Notes: generated from the letters alone by a model not told the origin. A stretch of 64,000 bases of DNA from Anoxybacillus amylolyticus (GCF_001634285.1 NZ_CP015438.1:492501-556500); one strand, 5' to 3'; shown: positions 24,248 through 32,999, numbered from the stretch's first letter. Translations and numbers: made by a program.

Positions 24248-25360
24248 ATGGAAAAAATTCCTTTTTTAAAGCCGAACTTAATAACATTAGATTCATATAA
24301 ACACTATATTCTAGAAATAGACAATAGTAAAATTTACACGAATTACGGTCCATTAAACGACAAGTTTGAAAAGAGAATTTTAAGCGAATATTTCAATGAT
24401 TCAGGGGCTGTAACCACTGTAAATAATGCGACGCTAGGATTGATTTTGGCGATTTCTCAGCTGAAACGACCTCAGGGCAAATATGCTCTTATGCCAAGTT
24501 TTACATTTTCCGCGACGCCTTTAGCTGCTATGTGGTGTGGATTAGAACCTTATTTTATCGATATAAATGAAGATGATTGGTTTATGAACGAAACACAACT
24601 GGAAGAAGTGTTGCATCAACTGGGAGATGAAGTGGCGGTTGTTGTTCCATATGCTACATTTGGGAACTATTTAGATCTTTCTTATTACCAGCAGCTACAT
24701 CAATCGGGTATTCCAGTGGTTGTAGATGCGGCGCCTTGCTTTGGTACTACCTATAATGGACAACATATCGGTCAGGGTTTCGGTGGGGCGGTTGTCTTTA
24801 GTTTCCACGCTACGAAATCTTTTGGAATTGGTGAAGGTGGATTAATCTATAGCTATGATCAAGAGTTAGTAAAAAATATTAGGATTGCCGCTAATTTTGG
24901 TTATTATGGAAAGCGGGAGTCGATTGCGTTCGGACTTAACGGAAAAATGTCTGAATATTTCGCGGCGATCGGATTAGCTACATTAGATGTGTACCAGCAA
25001 AAAATTTCACAAAGAGAACAACTTTATAATATTTATCTTGAGGAAATAATAGAAGCAGGCCTATTGCAGCAAGGATGGGGTGTTCAAACAACGAAGGGGA
25101 GAATACCTTTTCAATTTTTTTCAATATTGTGTCCTCAAGATGAGCAGAATACGTTTTATATAGAAAAATTTGAACATCACAATATTCAAACTGTTTCTTA
25201 TTTTTCTCCAGCCTGTCATCAGCAAAAGCAGTTCATGAATTGTCCATGCGCCGATCTTATGGTAACAAATGAAGTGACAAAGCGGGTTCTAAGTCTTCCG
25301 TTTTGGGAAGAGATGGATCGGTCTATTGTTAGGCGCATTGTCCATACAATTGTGAAGTGA
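24248..25360 (+). CDS. DegT/DnrJ/EryC1-type sugar aminotransferase
   Basis: PLP-dependent enzymes of this family aminate keto-sugars bound to nucleotides. The 370-residue protein shows the substrate loop TNYGPLNDKFE, MPSFTFSATPLAAMW, PLP-contact Asp160 in VVVDAAPCFG, and the Schiff-base lysine Lys190 in FHATKSFGIGEGG. With rmlA and rmlB downstream, dTDP-4-keto-6-deoxyglucose is a likely substrate, giving a 4-amino sugar for the formyltransferase. 3-aminotransferases look similar, so the position of the amino group is not fixed. 23 bases separate it from rmlA. Confidence 0.85.
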   Translation: MEKIPFLKPNLITLDSYKHYILEIDNSKIYTNYGPLNDKFEKRILSEYFNDSGAVTTVNNATLGLILAISQLKRPQGKYALMPSFTFSATPLAAMWCGLEPYFIDINEDDWFMNETQLEEVLHQLGDEVAVVVPYATFGNYLDLSYYQQLHQSGIPVVVDAAPCFGTTYNGQHIGQGFGGAVVFSFHATKSFGIGEGGLIYSYDQELVKNIRIAANFGYYGKRESIAFGLNGKMSEYFAAIGLATLDVYQQKISQREQLYNIYLEEIIEAGLLQQGWGVQTTKGRIPFQFFSILCPQDEQNTFYIEKFEHHNIQTVSYFSPACHQQKQFMNCPCADLMVTNEVTKRVLSLPFWEEMDRSIVRRIVHTIVK

Positions 25361-25383
25361 ATAATTGGTAGGAGGCTATATAA

Positions 25384-26127
25384 ATGAAAGGCATCATTCT
25401 CGCCGGTGGGACGGGATCCCGCCTTTATCCGCTAACGAAAGTAACAAATAAACATTTGCTTCCAGTTGGCAAATATCCGATGATTTACCATGCCATTTAT
25501 AAACTGAAAGAGGCTAATATTACTGATATTTTAATTGTGACTGGCCGTGAACATATGGGGGACGTTGTTAATCTTTTAGGCAGTGGTTCTGAATTTGATG
25601 TTCAGTTTACGTATAAAGTGCAGGACCAGGCTGGTGGAATTGCGCAAGCGTTAGGGTTATGTGAAGCATTTGTCGGCAATGATTTAATGACAGTTATTTT
25701 GGGAGATAACGTATTTTCTGATAGTATTGTGCAATATGTTAAAAATTTTAAAGAACAAGGGGCGGGAGCGAAAATTTTAATTAAAGAGGTAGAGGATCCT
25801 GAGCGATTTGGTGTTCCTGAACTCGAAGGCAATCGTATTAAGAGTATAGAAGAAAAGCCAAAGAAGCCGAAAAGCCGTTATGCGGTAACGGGAATTTATA
25901 TGTACGATGCAAAAGTATTTGACATTATTAAAGCATTAAAGCCATCGGCACGAGGAGAACTGGAAATTACCGACGTAAATAACGCCTATATTGAGAGAAA
26001 TGAGTTAACGTATGACGTTTTGGATGGATGGTGGACGGATGCCGGTACGCATTCATCTTATTTGCGGGCCAATGAACTTGCAAAAGATGTTGATTTTGGC
26101 GGTTTGTTTAATAAAAACATGAAATAA
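25384..26127 (+). CDS. rmlA: Glucose-1-phosphate thymidylyltransferase
   Basis: RmlA makes dTDP-glucose, the first step to dTDP-rhamnose and dTDP-amino sugars. The 247-residue protein has the nucleotide-binding start GIILAGGTGSRLYPLT, the sugar-site VILGDNVF and the EKPKKPKS segment. It is the short form (about 245 residues, like B. subtilis SpsI), lacking the C-terminal allosteric extension of the 290-residue enzymes. AGGAGG lies at the right distance. First of four adjacent rml genes. Confidence 0.94.
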   Translation: MKGIILAGGTGSRLYPLTKVTNKHLLPVGKYPMIYHAIYKLKEANITDILIVTGREHMGDVVNLLGSGSEFDVQFTYKVQDQAGGIAQALGLCEAFVGNDLMTVILGDNVFSDSIVQYVKNFKEQGAGAKILIKEVEDPERFGVPELEGNRIKSIEEKPKKPKSRYAVTGIYMYDAKVFDIIKALKPSARGELEITDVNNAYIERNELTYDVLDGWWTDAGTHSSYLRANELAKDVDFGGLFNKNMK

Positions 26128-26143
26128 TCGAAGGATGAATGGC

Positions 26144-26707
26144 ATGAGGGTGATTCAAACAATATTTGACGGTGTATTTGTATTGGAGCCTACAGTTTAC
26201 AAAGATGAGCGCGGTTTTTTTATGGAAAGTTATAATGAACAAACATTTCGTAAACTAGGTTTTGATATCCAGTTTGTGCAAGATAACCATTCTCTTTCTG
26301 TAAAAACGGGAACAATTCGAGGGTTACACTATCAACTAAATCCGAAAGCCCAAACAAAACTCGTTCGTGTGACTCGTGGTGTTATTTATGATGTGATCGT
26401 TGATATTCGTAAAGGCTCACCGACGTTTGGGAAATGGCAAGGATTTATTTTGAGTGCGGACAATAAACGGCAATTGTTAGTTCCTAAAGGATTTGCACAC
26501 GGTTTTTGTACGTTGATAGAAAACACAGAAGTTCAATATAAAGTTGACGAATATTATTCTCTTGAGCATGATCGGGGAATTCTTTGGAATGATCCGGCAT
26601 TAGGGATTGATTGGCCAGTAACGAATCCTGTTCTTTCGGAAAAAGACGCAAATCATCCATTGTTAGCCGATGCAGAAATGAATTTTGTGTGGGAGAGAAC
26701 TCTATGA
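26144..26707 (+). CDS. rmlC: dTDP-4-dehydrorhamnose 3,5-epimerase
   Basis: RmlC epimerises C3 and C5 of dTDP-4-keto-6-deoxyglucose. The 187-residue cupin protein shows DERGFFMESYNEQTF, the active-site strand TIRGLHYQ with its histidine, VDIRKGSPTFG and LVPKGFAHGF. The second ATG is chosen because GAAGG touches the first one and is 9 bases from the second. The 3' end overlaps rmlB (ATGA). Confidence 0.94.
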   Translation: MRVIQTIFDGVFVLEPTVYKDERGFFMESYNEQTFRKLGFDIQFVQDNHSLSVKTGTIRGLHYQLNPKAQTKLVRVTRGVIYDVIVDIRKGSPTFGKWQGFILSADNKRQLLVPKGFAHGFCTLIENTEVQYKVDEYYSLEHDRGILWNDPALGIDWPVTNPVLSEKDANHPLLADAEMNFVWERTL

Positions 26708-27735
26708 ATCTTTTAGTAACTGGTGGAGCAGGCTTTATCGGCAGCAATTTTGTCCGTTATATGTTGAATAAATATCCTGAATATAAAATCGTTAATTACG
26801 ACTTATTAACTTATGCTGGTAATTTAGAAAATTTAAAAGATATTCAAGAACATCCACGATATGTCTTTGTTAAGGGTGATATTAGAAACGATCAACTTGT
26901 TGATTATATTGTAAAGTCTCACCATATTGATGTGATTGTTAATTTCGCTGCTGAATCGCATGTGGATCGCAGTATTTCCGACCCAAATGTTTTCGTTAAA
27001 ACAAACGTATTGGGGACTCAAGTATTGTTAGATGTCGCGAGGGCGAACAATATTCAAAAGTATGTCCAAATTTCTACGGATGAAGTGTACGGCAGTCTAG
27101 GAGATACAGGGTATTTCACGGAAGAGACGCCGCTTGCTCCAAACAGCCCTTACTCAGCAAGCAAGGCAAGTGCGGATTTGCTTGTAAGGGCATATCATGA
27201 AACATATGGATTAAATGTGAATATTACACGTTGCTCGAATAACTATGGACCATATCATTTTCCTGAAAAGCTTATTCCATTAATGATAACAAACGCATTG
27301 GAAGGAAAAGAACTTCCTATTTATGGCGACGGCCAAAACATTCGTGATTGGCTCCATGTAAAAGATCATTGTGCAGCTATTGATTTAGTTATCCATAAAG
27401 GTAAACCAGGAGAAGTATATAATATCGGCGGGCATAATGAACGGACAAATAACGAAATAGTCCATTTAATTGTTGAAAAACTTGGGGTTTCCAGGTCGTT
27501 AATTAAATATGTAGCGGATCGTCCAGGGCATGACCGTCGCTATGCAATCGATTCTACAAAAATTATGACAGAACTCGGATGGAAACCACAATATACGTTT
27601 GACAAAGGAATTGAGGAAACGATTCAATGGTACATCAATAACCCAGATTGGTGGAAACGCATTAAGTCTGGAGAATATATGGCTTATTATCAAAAGCAAT
27701 ATGGTGAAAGAGAATGGGTAAACAAAAAATATTAG
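26704..27735 (+). CDS. rmlB: dTDP-glucose 4,6-dehydratase
   Basis: RmlB converts dTDP-glucose to the 4-keto-6-deoxy intermediate, the branch point between rhamnose and amino sugars. The 343-residue SDR protein has VTGGAGFIGSNFV, FAAESHVDRSI, STDEVYG and the catalytic YSASK. Length is typical. Its start overlaps rmlC and its end overlaps rmlD by 22 bases, so all three are co-translated. Confidence 0.96.
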   Translation: MNLLVTGGAGFIGSNFVRYMLNKYPEYKIVNYDLLTYAGNLENLKDIQEHPRYVFVKGDIRNDQLVDYIVKSHHIDVIVNFAAESHVDRSISDPNVFVKTNVLGTQVLLDVARANNIQKYVQISTDEVYGSLGDTGYFTEETPLAPNSPYSASKASADLLVRAYHETYGLNVNITRCSNNYGPYHFPEKLIPLMITNALEGKELPIYGDGQNIRDWLHVKDHCAAIDLVIHKGKPGEVYNIGGHNERTNNEIVHLIVEKLGVSRSLIKYVADRPGHDRRYAIDSTKIMTELGWKPQYTFDKGIEETIQWYINNPDWWKRIKSGEYMAYYQKQYGEREWVNKKY

Positions 27736-28574
27736 TTACTGGTGCGAAAGGACAATTTGGCACAGAGATGGTCAAATTGTTAAAAGACATGGAATATGAA
27801 ATATATGGATATGGACGAACAGAACTTGATATAACGGATTTTCAGCAAGTGAAGAGTGTGATTGACCATATCCATCCTAGTGTTGTTATTCATGCTGCTG
27901 CTTATACAAAGGTAGATGCGGCAGAGTCCGAACCAGACCAAGCATTTTTAGTGAATGCATACGGAACAAGAAACATAGCCGTAGCGTCAGAACGTATAGG
28001 TGCTAAGTTTGTTTATATAAGTACCGATTATGTGTTTGACGGCACCGCCAACGTACCTTATAACGAGTTTGCTTTTACGAATCCGATAAGTGTATATGGA
28101 AAAAGCAAACTGGCCGGTGAACAGTTTGTAAGAGACCTTCATTCTAAATTTTTTATTATTCGAACATCGTGGGTTTACGGAAAACATGGAAATAATTTTG
28201 TGAAAGCAATGTTAACACTAGCGCAAGAAAAAAGAGAACTGTTCGTGGTTGATGATCAAATTGGATGCCCAACTTATGCGGTTGATTTGGCTAGCTACAT
28301 TTTCCAACTGATTCAGACTGAAAAATATGGAGTCTATCATATTTCTAATTCAGGACACTGTTCTTGGTATGAATTTGCAAAAGCCATTTTCGAACAGGCT
28401 AATGTTAATATAGTAGTTAATCCTTGTAAAACGAAAGACTATCCAAGACCTGCTCAACGCCCTGCGTATTCTGTATTGGATCATATGGCTCTGCGATTAA
28501 ATGGATTTAAGGAATTAAGACATTGGTGCGAGGCATTAAAGGAATTTATGAACGTTTATGGGGTGAAACCTTGA
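27714..28574 (+). CDS. rmlD: dTDP-4-dehydrorhamnose reductase
   Basis: RmlD reduces the keto group to give dTDP-L-rhamnose using NAD(P)H. The 286-residue protein has ILVTGAKGQFGTEM at the start, HAAAYTKVDAAES, STDYVFDG and the catalytic YGKSK, then RTSWVYG. The end overlaps the next glycosyltransferase (TTGA). Presence of all four rml genes means the island can supply rhamnose by itself. Confidence 0.95.
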   Translation: MGKQKILVTGAKGQFGTEMVKLLKDMEYEIYGYGRTELDITDFQQVKSVIDHIHPSVVIHAAAYTKVDAAESEPDQAFLVNAYGTRNIAVASERIGAKFVYISTDYVFDGTANVPYNEFAFTNPISVYGKSKLAGEQFVRDLHSKFFIIRTSWVYGKHGNNFVKAMLTLAQEKRELFVVDDQIGCPTYAVDLASYIFQLIQTEKYGVYHISNSGHCSWYEFAKAIFEQANVNIVVNPCKTKDYPRPAQRPAYSVLDHMALRLNGFKELRHWCEALKEFMNVYGVKP

Positions 28575-29638
28575 CAACATTAGCGTTAGTCATGATTGTA
28601 AAAAATGAAGAACGGCATCTTAGCCGTTGTCTGCAAAGTGTGAAAGATATTGTCGATGAGATGGTGATTGTCGATACAGGATCTACAGATCGTACAAAGG
28701 AAATCGCTTATGCATTTGGTGCGAAAGTATTCGATTTTGAATGGATAAATGATTTTTCCGCAGCTCGGAATTACGCCATTAAAAAGTCCACAAGTGACTG
28801 GAATTTAGTATTGGATGCAGATGAATATATAATGAATAACTGCGGAAGCAGGATACGTACCTTTATAGAAAAAAACGAAAGAGTAATTGGTCGGATTAAA
28901 AGAATTGATGAGTTTATTCAAGATGGAGAGAAAAGATATGCTCAGTCTTATTTATCTCGGTTGTTGCCTAAAGGTGTAAAATATGTCGGAAGAGTTCATG
29001 AGCAGGTAGAGTCCGATTTACCAAGACAAAACTTGGATATCGAAGTGTATCATGACGGATACGTTTATACAGATAAAACGGGACGAAACCTCAAGTTGTT
29101 GTTGCTGGAATTAGAAAGAGATCCTCTTAATGATTACGTTTTGTATCAAGTAGGAAAACAATACAAGTTGCGACAACAACTGCGACAAGCGGAGTTGTAT
29201 TTTGAAAAGAGCTACCATCTTGTCCCATTGAAATCATGGTACCGCCATAGTTTAATTATTGATTATTTATATACGATTATAGGAAATAAATCGTTTGAGA
29301 GAGGTTTACAATTAATTGAAACAGAGCGGGATCGATTTGCTGATTCTCCAGATTTTCATTTCGCATGCGGTTTATTTTATATGGACTTAATTTTTAGCGA
29401 TGTTAATAAATATATTCACTTATTTCCGCTCATTGAGCAAACTTTTCTTCGATGTTTAGAAATAGGAGATACAGATAAATACGATAGTGTAAAAGGGACA
29501 GGAAGCTTCCTTGCTTCTTATAATTTAGGTGTATTCCATGAGGTTCTTGGTAATATGAATAAAGCTATTTCATTCTATCAACAAGCAGCGAGCCAACAAT
29601 ATGAAAAAGCTATGGAACGATTGAAAGTTTTGAGTTAA
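28571..29638 (+). CDS. Family 2 glycosyltransferase with TPR tail
   Basis: The 355-residue protein starts at a TTG overlapping the rmlD stop, giving TLALVMIVKNEERHLSRCLQ. VIVDTGSTDRTKEIAYAFG and VLDADEYIM mark the GT-A domain; helical repeats of TPR type fill the last 150 residues. The catalytic part is clearly paralogous to the first gene of the island (both have IVDTGSTD.TKEIA and FDFEW.N.F..ARNYA), so the island is bracketed by two related enzymes. It probably adds a sugar made by the rml genes to a protein or growing glycan. Transcription ends at the palindrome just beyond. Confidence 0.82.
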   Translation: MTTLALVMIVKNEERHLSRCLQSVKDIVDEMVIVDTGSTDRTKEIAYAFGAKVFDFEWINDFSAARNYAIKKSTSDWNLVLDADEYIMNNCGSRIRTFIEKNERVIGRIKRIDEFIQDGEKRYAQSYLSRLLPKGVKYVGRVHEQVESDLPRQNLDIEVYHDGYVYTDKTGRNLKLLLLELERDPLNDYVLYQVGKQYKLRQQLRQAELYFEKSYHLVPLKSWYRHSLIIDYLYTIIGNKSFERGLQLIETERDRFADSPDFHFACGLFYMDLIFSDVNKYIHLFPLIEQTFLRCLEIGDTDKYDSVKGTGSFLASYNLGVFHEVLGNMNKAISFYQQAASQQYEKAMERLKVLS

Positions 29639-29666
29639 GTACATTTTTTGAAAATAACAGATTCTA

Positions 29667-29700
29667 TACTAAAGAGCCTATCTATGTAGGCTCTTTAGTA
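29667..29700. terminator. Long palindrome after the glycan island
   Basis: TACTAAAGAGCCTA and TAGGCTCTTTAGTA form a perfect 14-bp stem with a 6-base loop. No T-run follows on the plus strand, so stopping power is uncertain, but position between two operons supports a terminator or boundary. The rest of the 265-base gap is AT-rich with no gene. Confidence 0.6.
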
Positions 29701-29858
29701 TGGAATATACGTTCGTATCCGTGTTATAGCTAACGTTTCGCAACCTTTGCATAATATGAGACGTTTTTTAAATATCATTGAATAAAAATGATTTATTTCA
29801 ACTAACGGGTTGTTTTTGTTTTTTCCTCATCTTCCCCTTCACAACCCTTCATTTTGAT

Positions 29859-29866
29859 CCGATATA
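29859..29866 (+). promoter_or_regulatory. Sigma-D -10 element before flaG
   Basis: CCGATATA is a very good sigma-D -10; the -35 region (around 29839) has no clear TAAA. Transcription would start about 30 bases before the flaG start codon. Confidence 0.5.
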
Positions 29867-29903
29867 AGAAGTAGGAAGTGTTTATACAAAGGAGCGAACT
29901 AAG

Positions 29904-30278
29904 GTGACCATCGACCGTATTTCTTCACAACCTTCTTTTTCGTTTTCGGATATAAGCAGCCAAAAGGCTTCAAATGCGGTGCCGGTGCAACAGACAGACG
30001 ATCAGCCGAAAGCGGAGGAGCAGAAAGAGACGAAAGAATCTTCCAAGGAGTTATCAAAAGATCAGCTGGAGCACATTATTAAAGGCATGAATGAGTTTTT
30101 GCAGCCGAGCCAGACATCGTTGAAGTTTGAGCTGCATGATGAACTGAAAGAATATTATGTGCAAATTGTCGATGAGCGGACGAAAGAAGTCATTCGCGAA
30201 ATTCCGCCGAAAAAGCTGTTGGATATGTATGCAGCGATGATGGAGTTTGTTGGGTTAATTGTCGATAAGAAAATTTAA
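29904..30278 (+). CDS. flaG: FlaG family protein
   Basis: FlaG proteins are associated with filament length and motility. The 124-residue product has a disordered Ser/Gln/Glu-rich start (about residues 1-55) and the conserved C-terminal domain with LKFELHDELKEYYVQIVDERTKEVIREIPPKK. B. subtilis YvyC has the same place before fliD. GTG start with AAAGGAG upstream. Base composition returns here to that of the other flagellar genes, marking the end of the island. Confidence 0.9.
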   Translation: MTIDRISSQPSFSFSDISSQKASNAVPVQQTDDQPKAEEQKETKESSKELSKDQLEHIIKGMNEFLQPSQTSLKFELHDELKEYYVQIVDERTKEVIREIPPKKLLDMYAAMMEFVGLIVDKKI

Positions 30279-30289
30279 AGGAGGGAACG

Positions 30290-31783
30290 ATGGTGAGCAC
30301 AATGCGCATTAGCGGCTTGGCGAGCGGCATGGACATTGACAAACTTGTCAGCGATTTAATGAAGGCCGAACGCATGCCGCTTGATAAACTAAAACAGAAA
30401 AAACAAATATTAGAATGGCAGCGCGATGATTATCGTTCGATGAATACGTTGCTGCAAGATTTAGATAGCTATATTTTTAATAATTTAACATTGCAGAGCA
30501 GCATGATGAAAAAGAAAGCAGTGAGTTCAGATGAAAGTGTTGTTACTGCAACGGCAAATTCTTCTGCAGCGAATATTAGCACAAATTTAACGGTCACGAA
30601 AGTCGCCACAGCAGCAACTTGGGTCTCTCCAGCTGCTTCTAGTTATACACCAAGCGGCACAGATACGACATTGAAAATTAACGTAACAAACGGTGACGGG
30701 ACGAGTCCGACAAACCCTGTGACGATTACGATCGCAGCCAATTCGTCATTAGATGCTGTTATCTCTCAATTAAACAGCAATAGCGACCTTGGCATTACTG
30801 TATTCCGCGATACGCAGACAGGGAAAATTTCGATTACAAAGAAAGATACGGGAGCAGCGGCAAGTTTAGTGATGGGGGACGCAACAACGGCTTCGTTTTT
30901 CCAACAGCTCGGGTTTACAGGTGCTGCAAATGGTACAGAATTGACGGGGAAAACGGCAGGGGAGGATGCACAATTTACGATTAATGGCCTTGCGACAACT
31001 CGCTCAACGAACACGTTTACGATTAACAACGTGACATATACGCTTAAAAAAGCGGGAACAGCAACGGTTACGACTACAACAGATACCGATACAATATTCA
31101 ATGCAGTCAAAGGCTTCGTCGACAAATATAACGAAATTATCGGTAAAATTAATGACAAACTATCGGAGGAACGTTACCGCGATTATCAGCCGCTGACGGA
31201 TGAGCAAAAACAGGCGATGTCAGAGAAACAAGTCGAGCTTTGGGAAGCAAAAGCGAAAAGCGGTCTTCTTCGTCGTGATTCGATTTTATCCGGCGGCTTA
31301 AGCCAAATGCGGCTTGATGTCTACAGCAAAGTAAGCGATCCAACGATCAATTCAAATTACGATACCCTTTCGGAAATCGGGATTACGACATCAAGCAATT
31401 ATCGTGACAACGGAAAACTAATCATCGATGAAACGAAATTGCGGGCAGCGATTGAAAAAGACCCAAATTCAATATATCAATTATTTAATGCAAACGGCAC
31501 AACTTTTGATACAAAAGGCATCGCCCGCCGTCTACGTGACACGATTAAAAGCACGATCGGTAAAATCGAACAAAAAGCTGGCCGGACGGTTTGGACGAAC
31601 CAACAGTTTTCGATTGGCCGTGATTTGAATCAACTTAATAGCCAAATCGATGCGTTTAACAATCGCTTAAAGCAAATCGAAGACCGCTACTATCGGCAGT
31701 TTACAGCGATGGAGAAAGCGATTAATAAAGCGAATTCGCAAAGTGCGTACTTAATGAACGCCTTTGGGGGCGGAACGAAATAA
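30290..31783 (+). CDS. fliD: FliD, filament cap protein
   Basis: FliD caps the filament tip and guides flagellin insertion. The 497-residue protein has the N-terminal motif MRISGLASGMDIDKLVSDLM, a Ser/Thr-rich beta middle (about 90-270) and the C-terminal coiled coil with RRLRDTIKST and KQIEDRYYRQFTAMEKAI. Length equals that of B. subtilis FliD (498). Good ribosome site AGGAGGG. It is followed by the chaperones fliS and fliT. Confidence 0.96.
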   Translation: MVSTMRISGLASGMDIDKLVSDLMKAERMPLDKLKQKKQILEWQRDDYRSMNTLLQDLDSYIFNNLTLQSSMMKKKAVSSDESVVTATANSSAANISTNLTVTKVATAATWVSPAASSYTPSGTDTTLKINVTNGDGTSPTNPVTITIAANSSLDAVISQLNSNSDLGITVFRDTQTGKISITKKDTGAAASLVMGDATTASFFQQLGFTGAANGTELTGKTAGEDAQFTINGLATTRSTNTFTINNVTYTLKKAGTATVTTTTDTDTIFNAVKGFVDKYNEIIGKINDKLSEERYRDYQPLTDEQKQAMSEKQVELWEAKAKSGLLRRDSILSGGLSQMRLDVYSKVSDPTINSNYDTLSEIGITTSSNYRDNGKLIIDETKLRAAIEKDPNSIYQLFNANGTTFDTKGIARRLRDTIKSTIGKIEQKAGRTVWTNQQFSIGRDLNQLNSQIDAFNNRLKQIEDRYYRQFTAMEKAINKANSQSAYLMNAFGGGTK

Positions 31784-31801
31784 TAAAAAGGAGTGTTGCC
31801 A

Positions 31802-32203
31802 ATGGCTACAAATAATCCATATCAATCGTATCAAGCCAATGCGGTGCAGACGGCATCGCCGGGTGAGTTAACGCTTATGCTTTATAACGGTTGCTTGAAA
31901 TTTATTAAGATGGCGCGCAAAGCGATGGAGGAAAACAATGTCGGAGAGCGCCATACGAATTTATTAAAGGCGCAAAAAATTATTCAAGAACTGATGGTCA
32001 CGCTCAATATGGACTATGAAGTGGCGAAGTCGATGATGACGATGTACGACTATATCTATCGCCGGCTAGTGGAAGCGAATATTAAAAGCGATGCGGCGAT
32101 TTTGGACGAAGTCGAAGGCTATGTGACAGAATTCCGCGATACGTGGAAGCAAGTGATCCAATTAAATCGCCAGCGGCAATATGCGCAAGGTGGGCAAGCG
32201 TAG
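31802..32203 (+). CDS. fliS: FliS, flagellin export chaperone
   Basis: FliS binds the C-terminus of flagellin and prevents early polymerisation. The 133-residue helical protein has the typical NPYQSYQANAVQTASPGELTLMLYNG start and a YDYIYRRLVEANIKSD helix. The ATG is chosen because AAAAGGAG is 8 bases upstream and it restores the standard length of 133. Its stop shares one base with the GTG of fliT. Confidence 0.96.
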   Translation: MATNNPYQSYQANAVQTASPGELTLMLYNGCLKFIKMARKAMEENNVGERHTNLLKAQKIIQELMVTLNMDYEVAKSMMTMYDYIYRRLVEANIKSDAAILDEVEGYVTEFRDTWKQVIQLNRQRQYAQGGQA

Positions 32204-32556
32204 TGAGCGTCGTAGCGGAATTATGGAATGTCACGAAAGAGTTGTATGCGCTGCTCGAAAAGCCGGTTGTTAAAGAAGCGCGCGAGGAAACGATTGCGGC
32301 GATCGAGCAGCTGCTTAAGCGGCGAGGCGAGCTAATCGAACAGCTGTCGCCGCCGTATAGCGAGGAAGAGCAGCAGCTCGGGCGAGAGATGGTCGCTCTC
32401 AATCAAACGATTGCACAAAAGCTCACGCAACTCAAGCAGCAAATCCAGCAAGACTTAAAAGCGTTGAAACAAAAAAAGAAAGCGAACCAAAACTACACGA
32501 ACCCGTATCAAGAAGCCTTTTCGATGGACGGGATGTTTTATGATAAAAAAAGGTAG
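32203..32556 (+). CDS. fliT: FliT-like export chaperone
   Basis: The 117-residue protein is helical, Gln/Lys/Glu rich, and ends with a flexible basic tail (QKKKANQNYTNPYQEAF). Position directly after fliS and size (113 in B. subtilis) identify it as FliT, the chaperone for FliD. The GTG start overlaps the fliS stop (TAGTG). Sequence conservation in this family is low, so assignment leans on location. Confidence 0.82.
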   Translation: MSVVAELWNVTKELYALLEKPVVKEAREETIAAIEQLLKRRGELIEQLSPPYSEEEQQLGREMVALNQTIAQKLTQLKQQIQQDLKALKQKKKANQNYTNPYQEAFSMDGMFYDKKR

Positions 32557-32565
32557 GTTATAAAT

Positions 32566-32955
32566 ATGGTCAAATTAACTCCGGAGCAATTAGCCGTCGT
32601 CCGCCAATATGCGGCGCTGCTTGACACGATGGAAGAAGGATTTGCTTATGTGGTGGAAAGTTTTCAAAATTATGAGCGGACACAAGCCGATGTCGTATTA
32701 GCCGATATTTTTACGGCGCTTGGACAAATTGATATGACGAACCAGCAGTCGCTTGCTTCTTTTTTTGCGGAAGATCAGGCGATCATGGCCGAAATTGAGT
32801 GGTTTTCCGCTGTCACCGATGAAGCATGGAAGCTAGATGGCAAATTGAACGATCCAAATGCGAAGCAACACATTGTTGAAAATTATTTAGCCCCAGCGTT
32901 CGAAGCGTGGAAAACGAATATAATGGATCACTTGCGTCAATACGTTGAGCAATAA
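32566..32955 (+). CDS. Unknown acidic helical protein in the fliDST operon
   Basis: A 129-residue, strongly acidic, all-helical soluble protein without cysteine, signal or membrane segment. It starts KLTPEQLAVVRQYAALLDTM and contains a Trp-rich middle (EIEWFSAVTDEAWKLDGKL). It follows fliT by 9 bases and precedes the operon terminator, so it is co-transcribed. I do not recognise the family. Size and helix content resemble export chaperones, which is a weak hint only. Confidence 0.7.
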   Translation: MVKLTPEQLAVVRQYAALLDTMEEGFAYVVESFQNYERTQADVVLADIFTALGQIDMTNQQSLASFFAEDQAIMAEIEWFSAVTDEAWKLDGKLNDPNAKQHIVENYLAPAFEAWKTNIMDHLRQYVEQ

Positions 32956-32963
32956 TTTTCTAG

Positions 32964-32999
32964 GAAGCTGACCTCAATATGCGAAGTCAGCTTCTTTTA
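32964..32999 (+). terminator. Terminator of the fliD operon
   Basis: GAAGCTGAC and GTCAGCTTC form a 9-bp perfect stem with a 13-base loop followed by TTTTAT. Confidence 0.85.
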
